From IMG/VR virus record IMGVR_UViG_3300022223_000021, positions 1-26,452 of that record: a stretch of DNA of 26,452 nucleotides, one strand, 5' to 3'. Within the stretch, counting starts at the first letter, position 1, and the number at the start of each line of letters is the position of its first letter. The translations under genes and the position numbers were made by a program. Positions 1-4,687 of the stretch are shown here, piece after piece. Below the pieces are notes generated by a model. That model saw only the letters and a program-made list of their open reading frames with translations. It did no database searches and was not told the DNA's origin. The DNA comes from a virus.

Positions 1-55
1 ATGTGACGCTGACAAACTTGCCACCGCTGCTCAAGATGATATCGTCTAAATTCAT
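1..55 (-). CDS. 5' fragment of a small phage protein
   Basis: Only the first 18 codons lie inside the window, reading MNLDDIILSSGGKFVSVT; the gene continues past the left edge. The start is well supported: a GAGAGG ribosome-binding site lies 5 nt upstream, and the ATG overlaps the TGA of the preceding gene (ATGA), so the two are translationally coupled. The start resembles small SH3-barrel-like phage proteins that begin with a short helix and a 'GKxFxVTF' strand (DUF2693-type), but 18 residues are too few to assign it. It is the last visible gene of the leftward series. Confidence 0.55.
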   Translation of the reverse strand, partial: MNLDDIILSSGGKFVSVT

Positions 56-222
56 ACAAGCCTCTCTGCTTTTTTAGCCAATGTTAAGGTGCGACCAATG
101 CGCCACTTCGCCGCGAAAATGCTTTTGACCACTCGCGTCTTTTCGGTGTAAGGGTTGACCAGAGCCACGCCCTTGTTAACGGATTGCACAATGTAGAACG
201 AACGATATTGCACGATTTTCAT
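52..222 (-). CDS. Small basic protein, 56 aa, unknown function
   Basis: A short ORF beginning MKIVQYRSFYIVQSV and ending in a basic helix (KKAERLV). The ATG at 222 has a GAGG site 7 nt upstream, and the stop overlaps the next ATG, which is typical of phage operons. It is strongly basic with many Lys and Arg, so nucleic-acid binding is possible but unproven. I do not recognise a family. Its leader contains the hairpin at 264-285 that also occurs upstream of the gene at 2129-2320. Confidence 0.6.
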   Translation of the reverse strand: MKIVQYRSFYIVQSVNKGVALVNPYTEKTRVVKSIFAAKWRIGRTLTLAKKAERLV

Positions 223-253
223 GTTAAAGCCTCTAAGGTTATCCAGCCGGAAT

Positions 254-290
254 TGACTGGCAATAGAGCACCTGTTGATGCTCTACAGTC
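254..290 (-). repeat. Intergenic hairpin, diverged copy of the 2339-2447 hairpin
   Basis: TAGAGCA (264-270) pairs with TGCTCTA (279-285) around an 8-nt loop. Outer arms GACTG (254-258) and CAGTC (286-290) can pair as well. The flank and stem, CAATAGRGCA...TGCYCTACAGTC, are shared with both copies at 2357-2384 and 2412-2439, except that one A-T pair here is a G-C pair there. It lies about 40-70 nt upstream of the start at 222. There is no U-tract, so it does not look like a simple terminator. Confidence 0.6.
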
Positions 291-308
291 AGCAAACTCA
301 TTGTCCCC

Positions 309-509
309 TTAATCGTCAAGTTCAGCAAAAATTTCAGCTAGTGCGCCTTCTTTGAAGTCATCTGTCTCGTCTTGCAGCCACATTGCCTCATCCCCTTGGA
401 CAAAAAGATTTTTGCCTGTTGCGTTGCAAGTGACGCTGTACGCCGCACCATTGCCATAACTGATTATTTCAAAATGACCCTTGCGGGTTTTAAAGCGTGA
501 TTCTTTCAT
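309..509 (-). CDS. Small acidic phage protein, 66 aa, unknown function
   Basis: The chosen start is the ATG at 509 (MKESRFKTRKGHFEII...), which has a GGAGG site 7 nt upstream; the upstream in-frame ATG at 527 has no comparable site. The N-terminus is basic, the centre reads 'SYGNGAAYSVT', followed by 'LFVQGDEA', and the C-terminus is strongly acidic. The pattern 'syGnGxAYxVt...vQGdeA' is one I associate with small uncharacterised phage or plasmid proteins found near antirestriction genes. No catalytic motif is visible, and the function is unknown. Confidence 0.65.
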   Translation of the reverse strand: MKESRFKTRKGHFEIISYGNGAAYSVTCNATGKNLFVQGDEAMWLQDETDDFKEGALAEIFAELDD

Positions 510-569
510 GTTAAAACCTCCAAACAAACACGTCCAAAGCCACTACAACAAAAATAGTAGTGTACACCA

Positions 570-716
570 TTATTTCGTACCAACGCATGGCTCATCCTCC
601 CCTAAGTTGGCAAACTCTGTCTCGTCGAGGTCGATGATGCCCTCGCTGTGCAGCCAGAGCAAATATTCCTCCAGCTTTTCGACGTATTCGCGTTTCAGCT
701 TTTCACTCATGTTCAT
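570..716 (-). CDS. Small acidic helical protein, 48 aa
   Basis: The predicted start is the ATG at 716 (MNMSEKLKREYVEKLEEYL...), 9 nt downstream of a strong GGAGG at 726-730; the ATG at 710 is the alternative. The first 14 codons overlap the end of the ArdC-like gene, implying coupled translation. Residues 3-25 look like an amphipathic helix, followed by an acidic tail (DLDETEFANLGEDE). An in-frame extension upstream to 893 lies within the ArdC-like gene and is not believed. The function is unknown; small acidic proteins next to antirestriction genes are sometimes DNA mimics, but nothing here shows that. Confidence 0.55.
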   Translation of the reverse strand: MNMSEKLKREYVEKLEEYLLWLHSEGIIDLDETEFANLGEDEPCVGTK

Positions 717-1476
717 TTTGACCAGCCTCCATGATTTTGTTTGCAGCAGAAAAGATGCGCTGCGCCATCTTGTCGTTGATGTCACTGCCTTGGAGCCAGC
801 TTTGGATGTACCCACGGCTCTCATGCAGACCAGGCAATTGTAGCATGCTACATAAAATGTACGCAACACTCTCGGCTTCAACTTCGCGCACATCCCTAGG
901 TGTCGCCTCTGAGTCGGTCATGGCGCACTCTTTTGTGTGCCCAAGCACCACATGGGCAAGCTCATGGAAGCGAGTCTTGTGTGGGTAAATAGCAACAGGG
1001 TTAATTGTGATGGTATTGCCTTGGGCGTAACCCTGCACGTTGCCGTTCAAAAGGTCGAACACGCCCTCGGTAATGCCAAGTGTGTGCAATGCTTTGTCCT
1101 TGTCCCATTCGGGCGTTTTAAGCTCATTCTGTGGGCAAAGCTCGCCCTCTGTTTGCGACAAGGCAAACCAGTTATTTTTGAGAGTGAAAAGCTGGAACAC
1201 TTCGCCGGTCTGCTCGCCCTGCTCATCTTTTCGGGCGATTGTCACGGGCATGACCAACTGGATTGCCTTTTCGCCCTTTTTGACCCTGCGCCCTAAATCG
1301 CTCCACTTTTTGAACGTGCCAATGGGTGACAGTGGAATGCCGCGAGCATGCATTTGTGACCATGCCAACAACTGGTTGCCAATTGAGTAGTTGTGAAATA
1401 AACTGTAGGCGCTGCTAATGATGCCAGGCTGCTCGACAGCTTCGCGCAAAAGGCTTGCAAATGGTACGTTTTTCAT
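703..1476 (-). CDS. ArdC-like antirestriction protein with zincin metalloprotease domain
   Basis: A 257-aa protein with ArdC architecture. Residues 1 to about 110 form an ArdC_N/DUF1738-like domain with the typical series 'YSIGNQLLAW', 'GTFKKWSDLGRRVKKGEKAI'. A zincin metallopeptidase domain follows, with HELAH at residues 171-175 and a probable third zinc ligand in 'EAESVAY' (Glu about 202). In the family, the N-terminal part binds ssDNA and homologues protect incoming DNA from restriction; that role is inferred here. The start at 1476 (MKNVPF) has an AAAGGG site; an upstream TTG at 1491 would overlap the previous stop and is less likely. It lies downstream of the OB-like gene and overlaps the 48-aa gene. 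Confidence 0.85.
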   Translation of the reverse strand: MKNVPFASLLREAVEQPGIISSAYSLFHNYSIGNQLLAWSQMHARGIPLSPIGTFKKWSDLGRRVKKGEKAIQLVMPVTIARKDEQGEQTGEVFQLFTLKNNWFALSQTEGELCPQNELKTPEWDKDKALHTLGITEGVFDLLNGNVQGYAQGNTITINPVAIYPHKTRFHELAHVVLGHTKECAMTDSEATPRDVREVEAESVAYILCSMLQLPGLHESRGYIQSWLQGSDINDKMAQRIFSAANKIMEAGQNEHE

Positions 1477-1487
1477 TGGTTTCCCTT

Positions 1488-2060
1488 TCAATTTACGCGC
1501 TTGGGGCGCTGGATTACGGTTTGCTTGACACCCTCGCGAATGCCGTGATCTTTCACTGTGGCAATGATTGTAGCCGTCTCACCCTTACTAGGAAAATCGG
1601 CTTTTCCTTTGTAAATGATAACATTTTGTTCGCCATCTTCGCAAATGTGAACGTAATTAAAGCCGAAAGCGTTCTCAAGCTCGACGATATGGCGCACGGT
1701 AATGGTAACTGTTAGCTTTTCACCTACAACACCTAAGTGCTGGCGCTGAGCGTTGAGCGCGGCTTGTTTATCAGCCCATTCAGCACGGCGGGCAGCACGG
1801 GCGTCGATGCCCTTGAGAATGGCGGCGCTCTGGTTTGGCGTCAGCTTGCCCCAAGTATCAAGCGCCTGTGCCATAGATCCCACAAAATCTTCCGTGTACC
1901 CACTGACCTGCGAATTGTCGTTGTACAGTCGACCGCCCTGGATGGCGCTTTCAATTTCTTTGTGGCGCTCATTCGATGCCCGCCAGGTTTTTAGAGCATT
2001 GTTTAAAATGTTGCGCTTCACTGCTGAGGCGTAGCGCTCTGGGTATTCGATGCAACTCAT
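1488..2060 (-). CDS. Conserved phage protein with OB-fold-like C-terminal domain
   Basis: A 190-aa protein; the ATG at 2060 is preceded by AAAGGA. The N-terminal 100 residues are helical, with 'LTPNQSAAILKGIDARAARR' and a basic, charged stretch. Residues from about 110 to 188 show an alternating beta pattern, 'LTVTITVRHIVELENAFG...VIIYKG...GETATIIATVKDH...GVKQTVIQRPK'. This resembles the C-terminal OB-like domain I know from many phage proteins ending in '...GTVKxHxEYxGVKQTVLTRxK'. ssDNA or RNA binding is a reasonable inference, not a demonstrated function. The stop lies 11 nt before the ArdC-like start, so the two are probably co-transcribed. Confidence 0.7.
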   Translation of the reverse strand: MSCIEYPERYASAVKRNILNNALKTWRASNERHKEIESAIQGGRLYNDNSQVSGYTEDFVGSMAQALDTWGKLTPNQSAAILKGIDARAARRAEWADKQAALNAQRQHLGVVGEKLTVTITVRHIVELENAFGFNYVHICEDGEQNVIIYKGKADFPSKGETATIIATVKDHGIREGVKQTVIQRPKRVN

Positions 2061-2095
2061 AAAATCCTTTCAAATACGGGCGACAGTGCCCAGAA

Positions 2096-2116
2096 AAGCC
2101 CTCAGTGTAAGGGCTT
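2096..2116 (-). terminator. Intergenic hairpin, possible weak terminator on the minus strand
   Basis: AAGCCCT (2096-2102) pairs with AGGGCTT (2110-2116) around a 7-nt loop. Read on the minus strand the stem is followed by TTTTC, which fits a weak intrinsic terminator or attenuator between the genes at 2129-2320 and 1488-2060. A second small hairpin (GGGC/GCCC, near 2078-2091) lies next to it. The U-tract is short, so strong termination is unlikely. Confidence 0.4.
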
Positions 2117-2128
2117 CCCTTGGAATTG

Positions 2129-2320
2129 TCAAAATGTCACATCTTGAAGGCTTTTTTCGAATGCTAGTACACGCTCAAATTCGCCCCTGAAGGCTTCAAT
2201 TAAGCGCTGCGCGTTTGTAGTGTCGGCAACTGCCAAAGCTTCACCCAGGCGTGCCATAAAGCTGCCGTGAGTGCCGCGCGCCAAAGCCCGCGACAGCTTG
2301 AAAATTTCGGATTTGTCCAT
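2129..2320 (-). CDS. Small helical protein, 63 aa, unknown function
   Basis: The start chosen is the ATG at 2320 (MDKSEIFKLSRALARGTHGSF...), preceded by a GGAG about 9 nt upstream. A longer frame from a TTG at 2359 would run into the 54-bp repeat and is not believed. The sequence is almost entirely helical with alternating charged and hydrophobic residues (ALARGTHGSFMARLGEALAVAD), and no known motif is visible. It sits directly downstream of the tandem 54-bp repeat, so its leader contains two copies of the conserved hairpin. Confidence 0.65.
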   Translation of the reverse strand: MDKSEIFKLSRALARGTHGSFMARLGEALAVADTTNAQRLIEAFRGEFERVLAFEKSLQDVTF

Positions 2321-2338
2321 GTAATAAAACTCCACGTT

Positions 2339-2447
2339 AACCCTACAAAGCGCAGTCAATAGGGCACGCCAATGCCCTACAGTCTAAGCTTTGAACCCTA
2401 CAAAGCGCAGTCAATAGGGCACGCCAATGCCCTACAGTCTAAGCTTT
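2339..2447. repeat. Perfect tandem repeat, 2 x 54 bp, each carrying a hairpin
   Basis: Positions 2339-2392 and 2394-2447 are identical 54-bp units separated by one base (period 55). Each holds an inverted repeat, TAGGGCA and TGCCCTA, with a 6-nt loop (2360-2366/2373-2379 and 2415-2421/2428-2434). The array fills the gap between the leftward genes at 2453-3307 and 2129-2320, and would sit in the untranslated leader of the latter. Perfect identity suggests a recent duplication or selection on the whole unit. Confidence 0.9.
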
Positions 2448-2452
2448 TAGCC

Positions 2453-3307
2453 CTAGTGGACAGCAATCACAATCGGCAAGCCTTTAAGCGCCAGCATACC
2501 GCATGCGTGACCCTTACCGGTGCAGCTTCCGCATTTGCCCGGGCATGGGAAAGCTTTCGCGCCAAAGCTTTGGCGAAGGGCTTTATTTGTTTCAATTGTG
2601 CCGTGGTCGGTGCTTTTCACTTTTCGCCCGATGGATACCGCGACAAATTCGCCGCGCACAATGGGCAAAGCTTTAACGCGCGCCAGCATTTCACCGGTGG
2701 CATTGTGCCCGCTTGAAACATTCAAGACATAGTTGCCAGCCCATGCGCCCTCATACGCCAGCAGCAGCGCGAAGCTTTTCGAATAACCATAAGCACGCAC
2801 AGTGGGGAAAGCCCGCAGCAAACACTGCCAGAAATCAATATCTTTTAAGCTGGCGAAATCGCCATCTACATATAAACGAAAATCAAAGCCTTGGGCATGG
2901 TTTAAGCTGGCAAAGGCTTGGGCAATTGCGTCAGGGTTAAAACGCATAAGCACGGCATTTTGCGCCTGTCTGGCAAACGCTGCCGGATAACGCCACGCCC
3001 GAAAGCTGTAACAGAAATTCAAACACTCACCCGCGCCTGGGCAAGTCACGCCTGGCAAGCTCGAGAATGCCACAAATGGCAATTTTGAGTTACCGCCCAA
3101 AGCAAACACTGAAAACCTAGGCGACAGGGTTTCCAAGGCTTCGGCAAGCTTGCCGAGGTTTACTTGCCAGCCCTTTGATGCGAACAATGGCGACTGTGCA
3201 GCTTGGGCGACAGCTTCGCGGGCTTCGGACAATGTGCCCGTTTGCAGTGTTTGCGCCAGCCGGTAAAGGCTTGGCATTTTCTTAGCAGTAGTGGCGAATA
3301 CTTTCAT
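2453..3307 (-). CDS. GP88-like cysteine-rich phage protein
   Basis: A 284-aa protein; the ATG at 3307 (MKVFATT) follows an AAAGGG site, while a longer form from 3343 lacks a good start. The core reads 'PFVAFSSLPGVTCPGAGECLNFCYSFRAW', then 'FDFRLYVDGDFASL...FPTVRAYGYSKS', and ends with a cysteine cluster. Cysteines lie at 89, 95 and 99 and again at 255, 259, 262 and 269. The order (CPGAxxC...CY, then 'R.yvDGDF' and 'AYgYsKS', then a C-terminal Cys cluster) matches the GP88 family (mycobacteriophage gene product 88), whose members I recall as possible metal or Fe-S proteins of unknown function. It is the largest gene of the leftward block and probably shares an operon with the 63-aa gene 10 nt upstream. 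Confidence 0.6.
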   Translation of the reverse strand: MKVFATTAKKMPSLYRLAQTLQTGTLSEAREAVAQAAQSPLFASKGWQVNLGKLAEALETLSPRFSVFALGGNSKLPFVAFSSLPGVTCPGAGECLNFCYSFRAWRYPAAFARQAQNAVLMRFNPDAIAQAFASLNHAQGFDFRLYVDGDFASLKDIDFWQCLLRAFPTVRAYGYSKSFALLLAYEGAWAGNYVLNVSSGHNATGEMLARVKALPIVRGEFVAVSIGRKVKSTDHGTIETNKALRQSFGAKAFPCPGKCGSCTGKGHACGMLALKGLPIVIAVH

Positions 3308-3317
3308 TTTGACCCTT

Positions 3318-3509
3318 TCAATAGGTGAAGCCAATAAATACAATTGTAGAGCTTTTCAAGTACAGGCAGCGACTGATATCGTCGCAGTCTATGACTTCCC
3401 AACGCTTTAAAGACCTGTCAAAGCTGCCAAGCCTGTAGACTTTGACGCTGTCCGCTTTGCGTTTGATGTATTCGCCCTTGGGGGCTTTGTTGATTGCGAT
3501 TGCTTTCAT
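3318..3509 (-). CDS. Small conserved phage protein, 63 aa, unknown function
   Basis: The start at 3509 gives MKAIAINKAPKGEYIKRKAD..., with the pattern 'KGEyiKRKaDSxkVYrlGsfDRSxKrwevxDxDDIsRxlyLKsstxVFIGFTY'. I recognise this arrangement (KRK.DS..VY...DRS...DADDI.R....K...VF.GFTY) from widespread uncharacterised small phage proteins. It is compact, probably beta-rich, and has no catalytic motif. The ribosome-binding site is weak (AGGCAGC). An in-frame extension to 3593 would enter the DnaA-box region and is rejected. It is the first gene of the leftward block, next to the origin-like region. Confidence 0.7.
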   Translation of the reverse strand: MKAIAINKAPKGEYIKRKADSVKVYRLGSFDRSLKRWEVIDCDDISRCLYLKSSTIVFIGFTY

Positions 3510-3545
3510 GGTTTGCTGCCTGGTAAATACCCTGGATTGGGCAGC

Positions 3546-3578
3546 TTTATATATGCAACAATTGTGCCAGCTTGTCAG
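3546..3578 (-). promoter_or_regulatory. Possible promoter for the leftward gene block
   Basis: Read leftward, CTGACA (3578-3573) is one mismatch from the -35 consensus. It is followed by an AT-rich CATATATAAA stretch that can supply an imperfect -10 element 17-21 nt downstream. It lies upstream of the first leftward gene (start 3509), where a promoter is expected. The match is poorer than the three rightward promoters, so this is tentative. Confidence 0.3.
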
Positions 3579-3596
3579 CCTGTCACAATCCACAAG

Positions 3597-3849
3597 TTAT
3601 CCACAGGCTCTACCATTGGGCAAAGGGCTAAGTTATCCACAAATGGCACATCAAGCCTAGTTATCCACAGCAGGCACTAAAGTGGTGCAAAATGCACTAA
3701 TAGGGTGCTTCATTGCCCCATACTTGTGCAGACTGTGGATAACTTCCAAGCTCAGAAGTTATGCACAGCTTGTCCACAGCTTATGTGGATAAGTCTGTGT
3801 AGAACCTGTGGATAACCCTGTGCAGAACCTGTGGAAATCCTGTGGATAA
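3597..3849. other. DnaA-box cluster, candidate replication origin
   Basis: Seven perfect 9-mers equal to the E. coli R1 DnaA box (TTATCCACA) lie within 253 bp. Three are in plus orientation (3597-3605, 3633-3641, 3661-3669). Four are in minus orientation, TGTGGATAA (3734-3742, 3784-3792, 3807-3815, 3841-3849). One-mismatch versions occur at 3759-3767 (TTATGCACA) and 3770-3778 (TTGTCCACA), and a poorer one at 3830-3838. The two groups point toward each other around a short palindrome, GTGCA-AAA-TGCAC (3685-3697). AT-rich DNA at about 3886-4000 to the right could serve as an unwinding element. Function as an origin, or as a DnaA-titrating site, is inferred from known DnaA biology. Confidence 0.8.
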
Positions 3850-3856
3850 CTTCGCA

Positions 3857-3870
3857 GGGGGGGGGGGGGG
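3857..3870. repeat. Run of 14 G
   Basis: An uninterrupted 14-G homopolymer lies 8 bp after the last DnaA box and is followed by AGGG. It is the only such run in the window. It may be a real G-tract or an assembly or polymerase artefact at a repeat or contig junction. G-rich DNA here could also form a four-stranded structure. Confidence 0.9.
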
Positions 3871-3871
3871 A

Positions 3872-3895
3872 GGGCTGGCGAGCCCGTAATAATTT
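3872..3895 (+). terminator. Short GC hairpin followed by AT-rich DNA
   Basis: GGGCT (3872-3876), loop GGCG, AGCCC (3881-3885), then GTAATAATTTT. This could act as a weak rightward terminator between the origin-like cluster and the leader region, or be a structural element of the origin. The stem is only 5 bp and the U-tract is interrupted. Confidence 0.3.
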
Positions 3896-4125
3896 TAGCA
3901 CCCTACCAGATACAAAAAAAGCTAAAAAGACCTTCTAAACTGTAAAAAAAGAAACCCCCTATACTATATAGATTAACCAGACCTAACCCGTTGATTCTAA
4001 AGGGATAACAAAGGTAAGCAGTCGAAGTCGCTATTAGCAACTAAAGGGAAAGCACAACATCGACTGAACAGCTATGGAGCCGACCCCGACTGAACAGCTA
4101 ATTTGTAAAAAAGTGAAAAAAACAC
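3886..4125. other. AT-rich non-coding spacer between DnaA boxes and late promoter
   Basis: No convincing gene is present. The stretch contains A-runs (3917-3923 and 3944-3950 approximately) and one CTATATAG palindrome (3964-3971). It also contains a 14-bp direct repeat, CGACTGAACAGCTA, at 4061-4074 and 4087-4100. Its position beside the DnaA boxes and just upstream of the putative small-terminase gene makes it a candidate for both an unwinding element and a packaging (cos/pac) site; neither can be shown from sequence alone. Confidence 0.5.
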
Positions 4126-4154
4126 TTGACAAAATTCAAAAAGTGTGATATAAT
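4126..4154 (+). promoter_or_regulatory. Consensus sigma70 promoter P1 (packaging operon)
   Basis: A perfect -35 TTGACA (4126-4131), a 17-bp spacer and a perfect -10 TATAAT (4149-4154) with an extended TGA just upstream. The flanks and spacer match the promoters at 9328 and 16366. It drives the rightward block starting with the putative small terminase through a leader of about 150 nt. Confidence 0.92.
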
Positions 4155-4156
4155 GC

Positions 4157-4309
4157 CTATATAGGAAATGGATTTGAGGGGGTATCGAATACCTCTCATG
4201 TTCATCAGCAATATAGCTAATAAGCCTTAAAGAGGTTTCTAGTGAGCTAAGAACTATATAGTACAAAGCCCACAAGATACCTAAGTAGGGCTATATAGAG
4301 GAACCAGAA
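4157..4309 (+). promoter_or_regulatory. Long 5' leader with repeated CTATATAG palindromes
   Basis: About 150 nt separate P1 from the first start codon. The leader holds three copies of the 8-bp palindrome CTATATAG (4157-4164, 4254-4261, 4291-4298), with a fourth at 3964-3971 outside it. It also has a hairpin, GGTAT-CGA-ATACC (4181-4193). The last palindrome directly abuts the ribosome-binding site of the first gene. Repressor binding, RNA structure or a packaging signal are all possible; none is proven. Confidence 0.45.
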
Positions 4310-4687
4310 ATGGACAATCCAGCCCCACAAGCGAAAATAGGAAGACCGTCAAAAAGAGCTTTAGCAGAAGCCCGCAAGCAACCTATTGGGCGACCAAAAG
4401 GTGACGCCAGTGCTATTGAGGAATTCAAGGCTCGTATAATGAATTCCCCTAAAAGTAGGAAGGTGTTAGATGCTATCCTTGACGCTGCTCTGGATGAGAA
4501 CCACAAGAATCAGGCAGCAGCTTGGAAGTTGCTTGTGGACAGGATGCTTCCAATGTCTTATTTCGAGAAGGATAAAGCTATGGGTCATCGTCCCTCTGTT
4601 AATATTACTATCACAGGGGTTGGGGAGTCAGTCAGTATCGCAGGCTCAGATGACGTTATCGACGCAGAGGATGTATATGGCAACTAG
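4310..4687 (+). CDS. Putative small terminase subunit / DNA-packaging protein
   Basis: A 125-aa protein. The N-terminus has two AT-hook-like GRP motifs (IGRPSKR at about 10-16 and IGRPKGD at about 26-32) that suggest minor-groove DNA contact. A helical core follows, 'SPKSRKVLDAILDAALDENHKNQAAAWKLLVDRMLP', then a beta-rich acidic tail ending 'SDDVIDAEDVYGN'. The helical core resembles small terminase-like packaging proteins whose helices end in 'LLxDRxLP'. The call rests mainly on position: first gene of the operon, two genes before the large terminase. An AGAGGAAC site lies upstream of the ATG. A different DNA-binding role is possible. Confidence 0.55.
   Translation: MDNPAPQAKIGRPSKRALAEARKQPIGRPKGDASAIEEFKARIMNSPKSRKVLDAILDAALDENHKNQAAAWKLLVDRMLPMSYFEKDKAMGHRPSVNITITGVGESVSIAGSDDVIDAEDVYGN

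Noticed and set aside
937-1390. Plus-strand ORFs of 116-119 aa opposite the ArdC-like gene
   Set aside because: No ribosome-binding sites; they mirror the ArdC-like coding sequence, which has clear family motifs.
2339-2447. CRISPR array
   Set aside because: Only two 54-bp units, separated by a single base; no spacers and no cas genes.
2453-3307. Canonical radical-SAM enzyme
   Set aside because: The N-terminal cysteines are spaced CX5CX3C rather than CX3CX2C, and the CX3CX2C at the C-terminus is in the wrong place for a SAM barrel.
4072-4275. 67-aa minus-strand ORF in the leader region
   Set aside because: No ribosome-binding site or recognisable sequence; it runs across promoter P1 and the palindromes.
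4470-4676. Upstream extension of the lysozyme-like frame
   Set aside because: It overlaps the putative small terminase in another frame, has no good start site, and the ATG at 4677 has a well-placed AGAGG.
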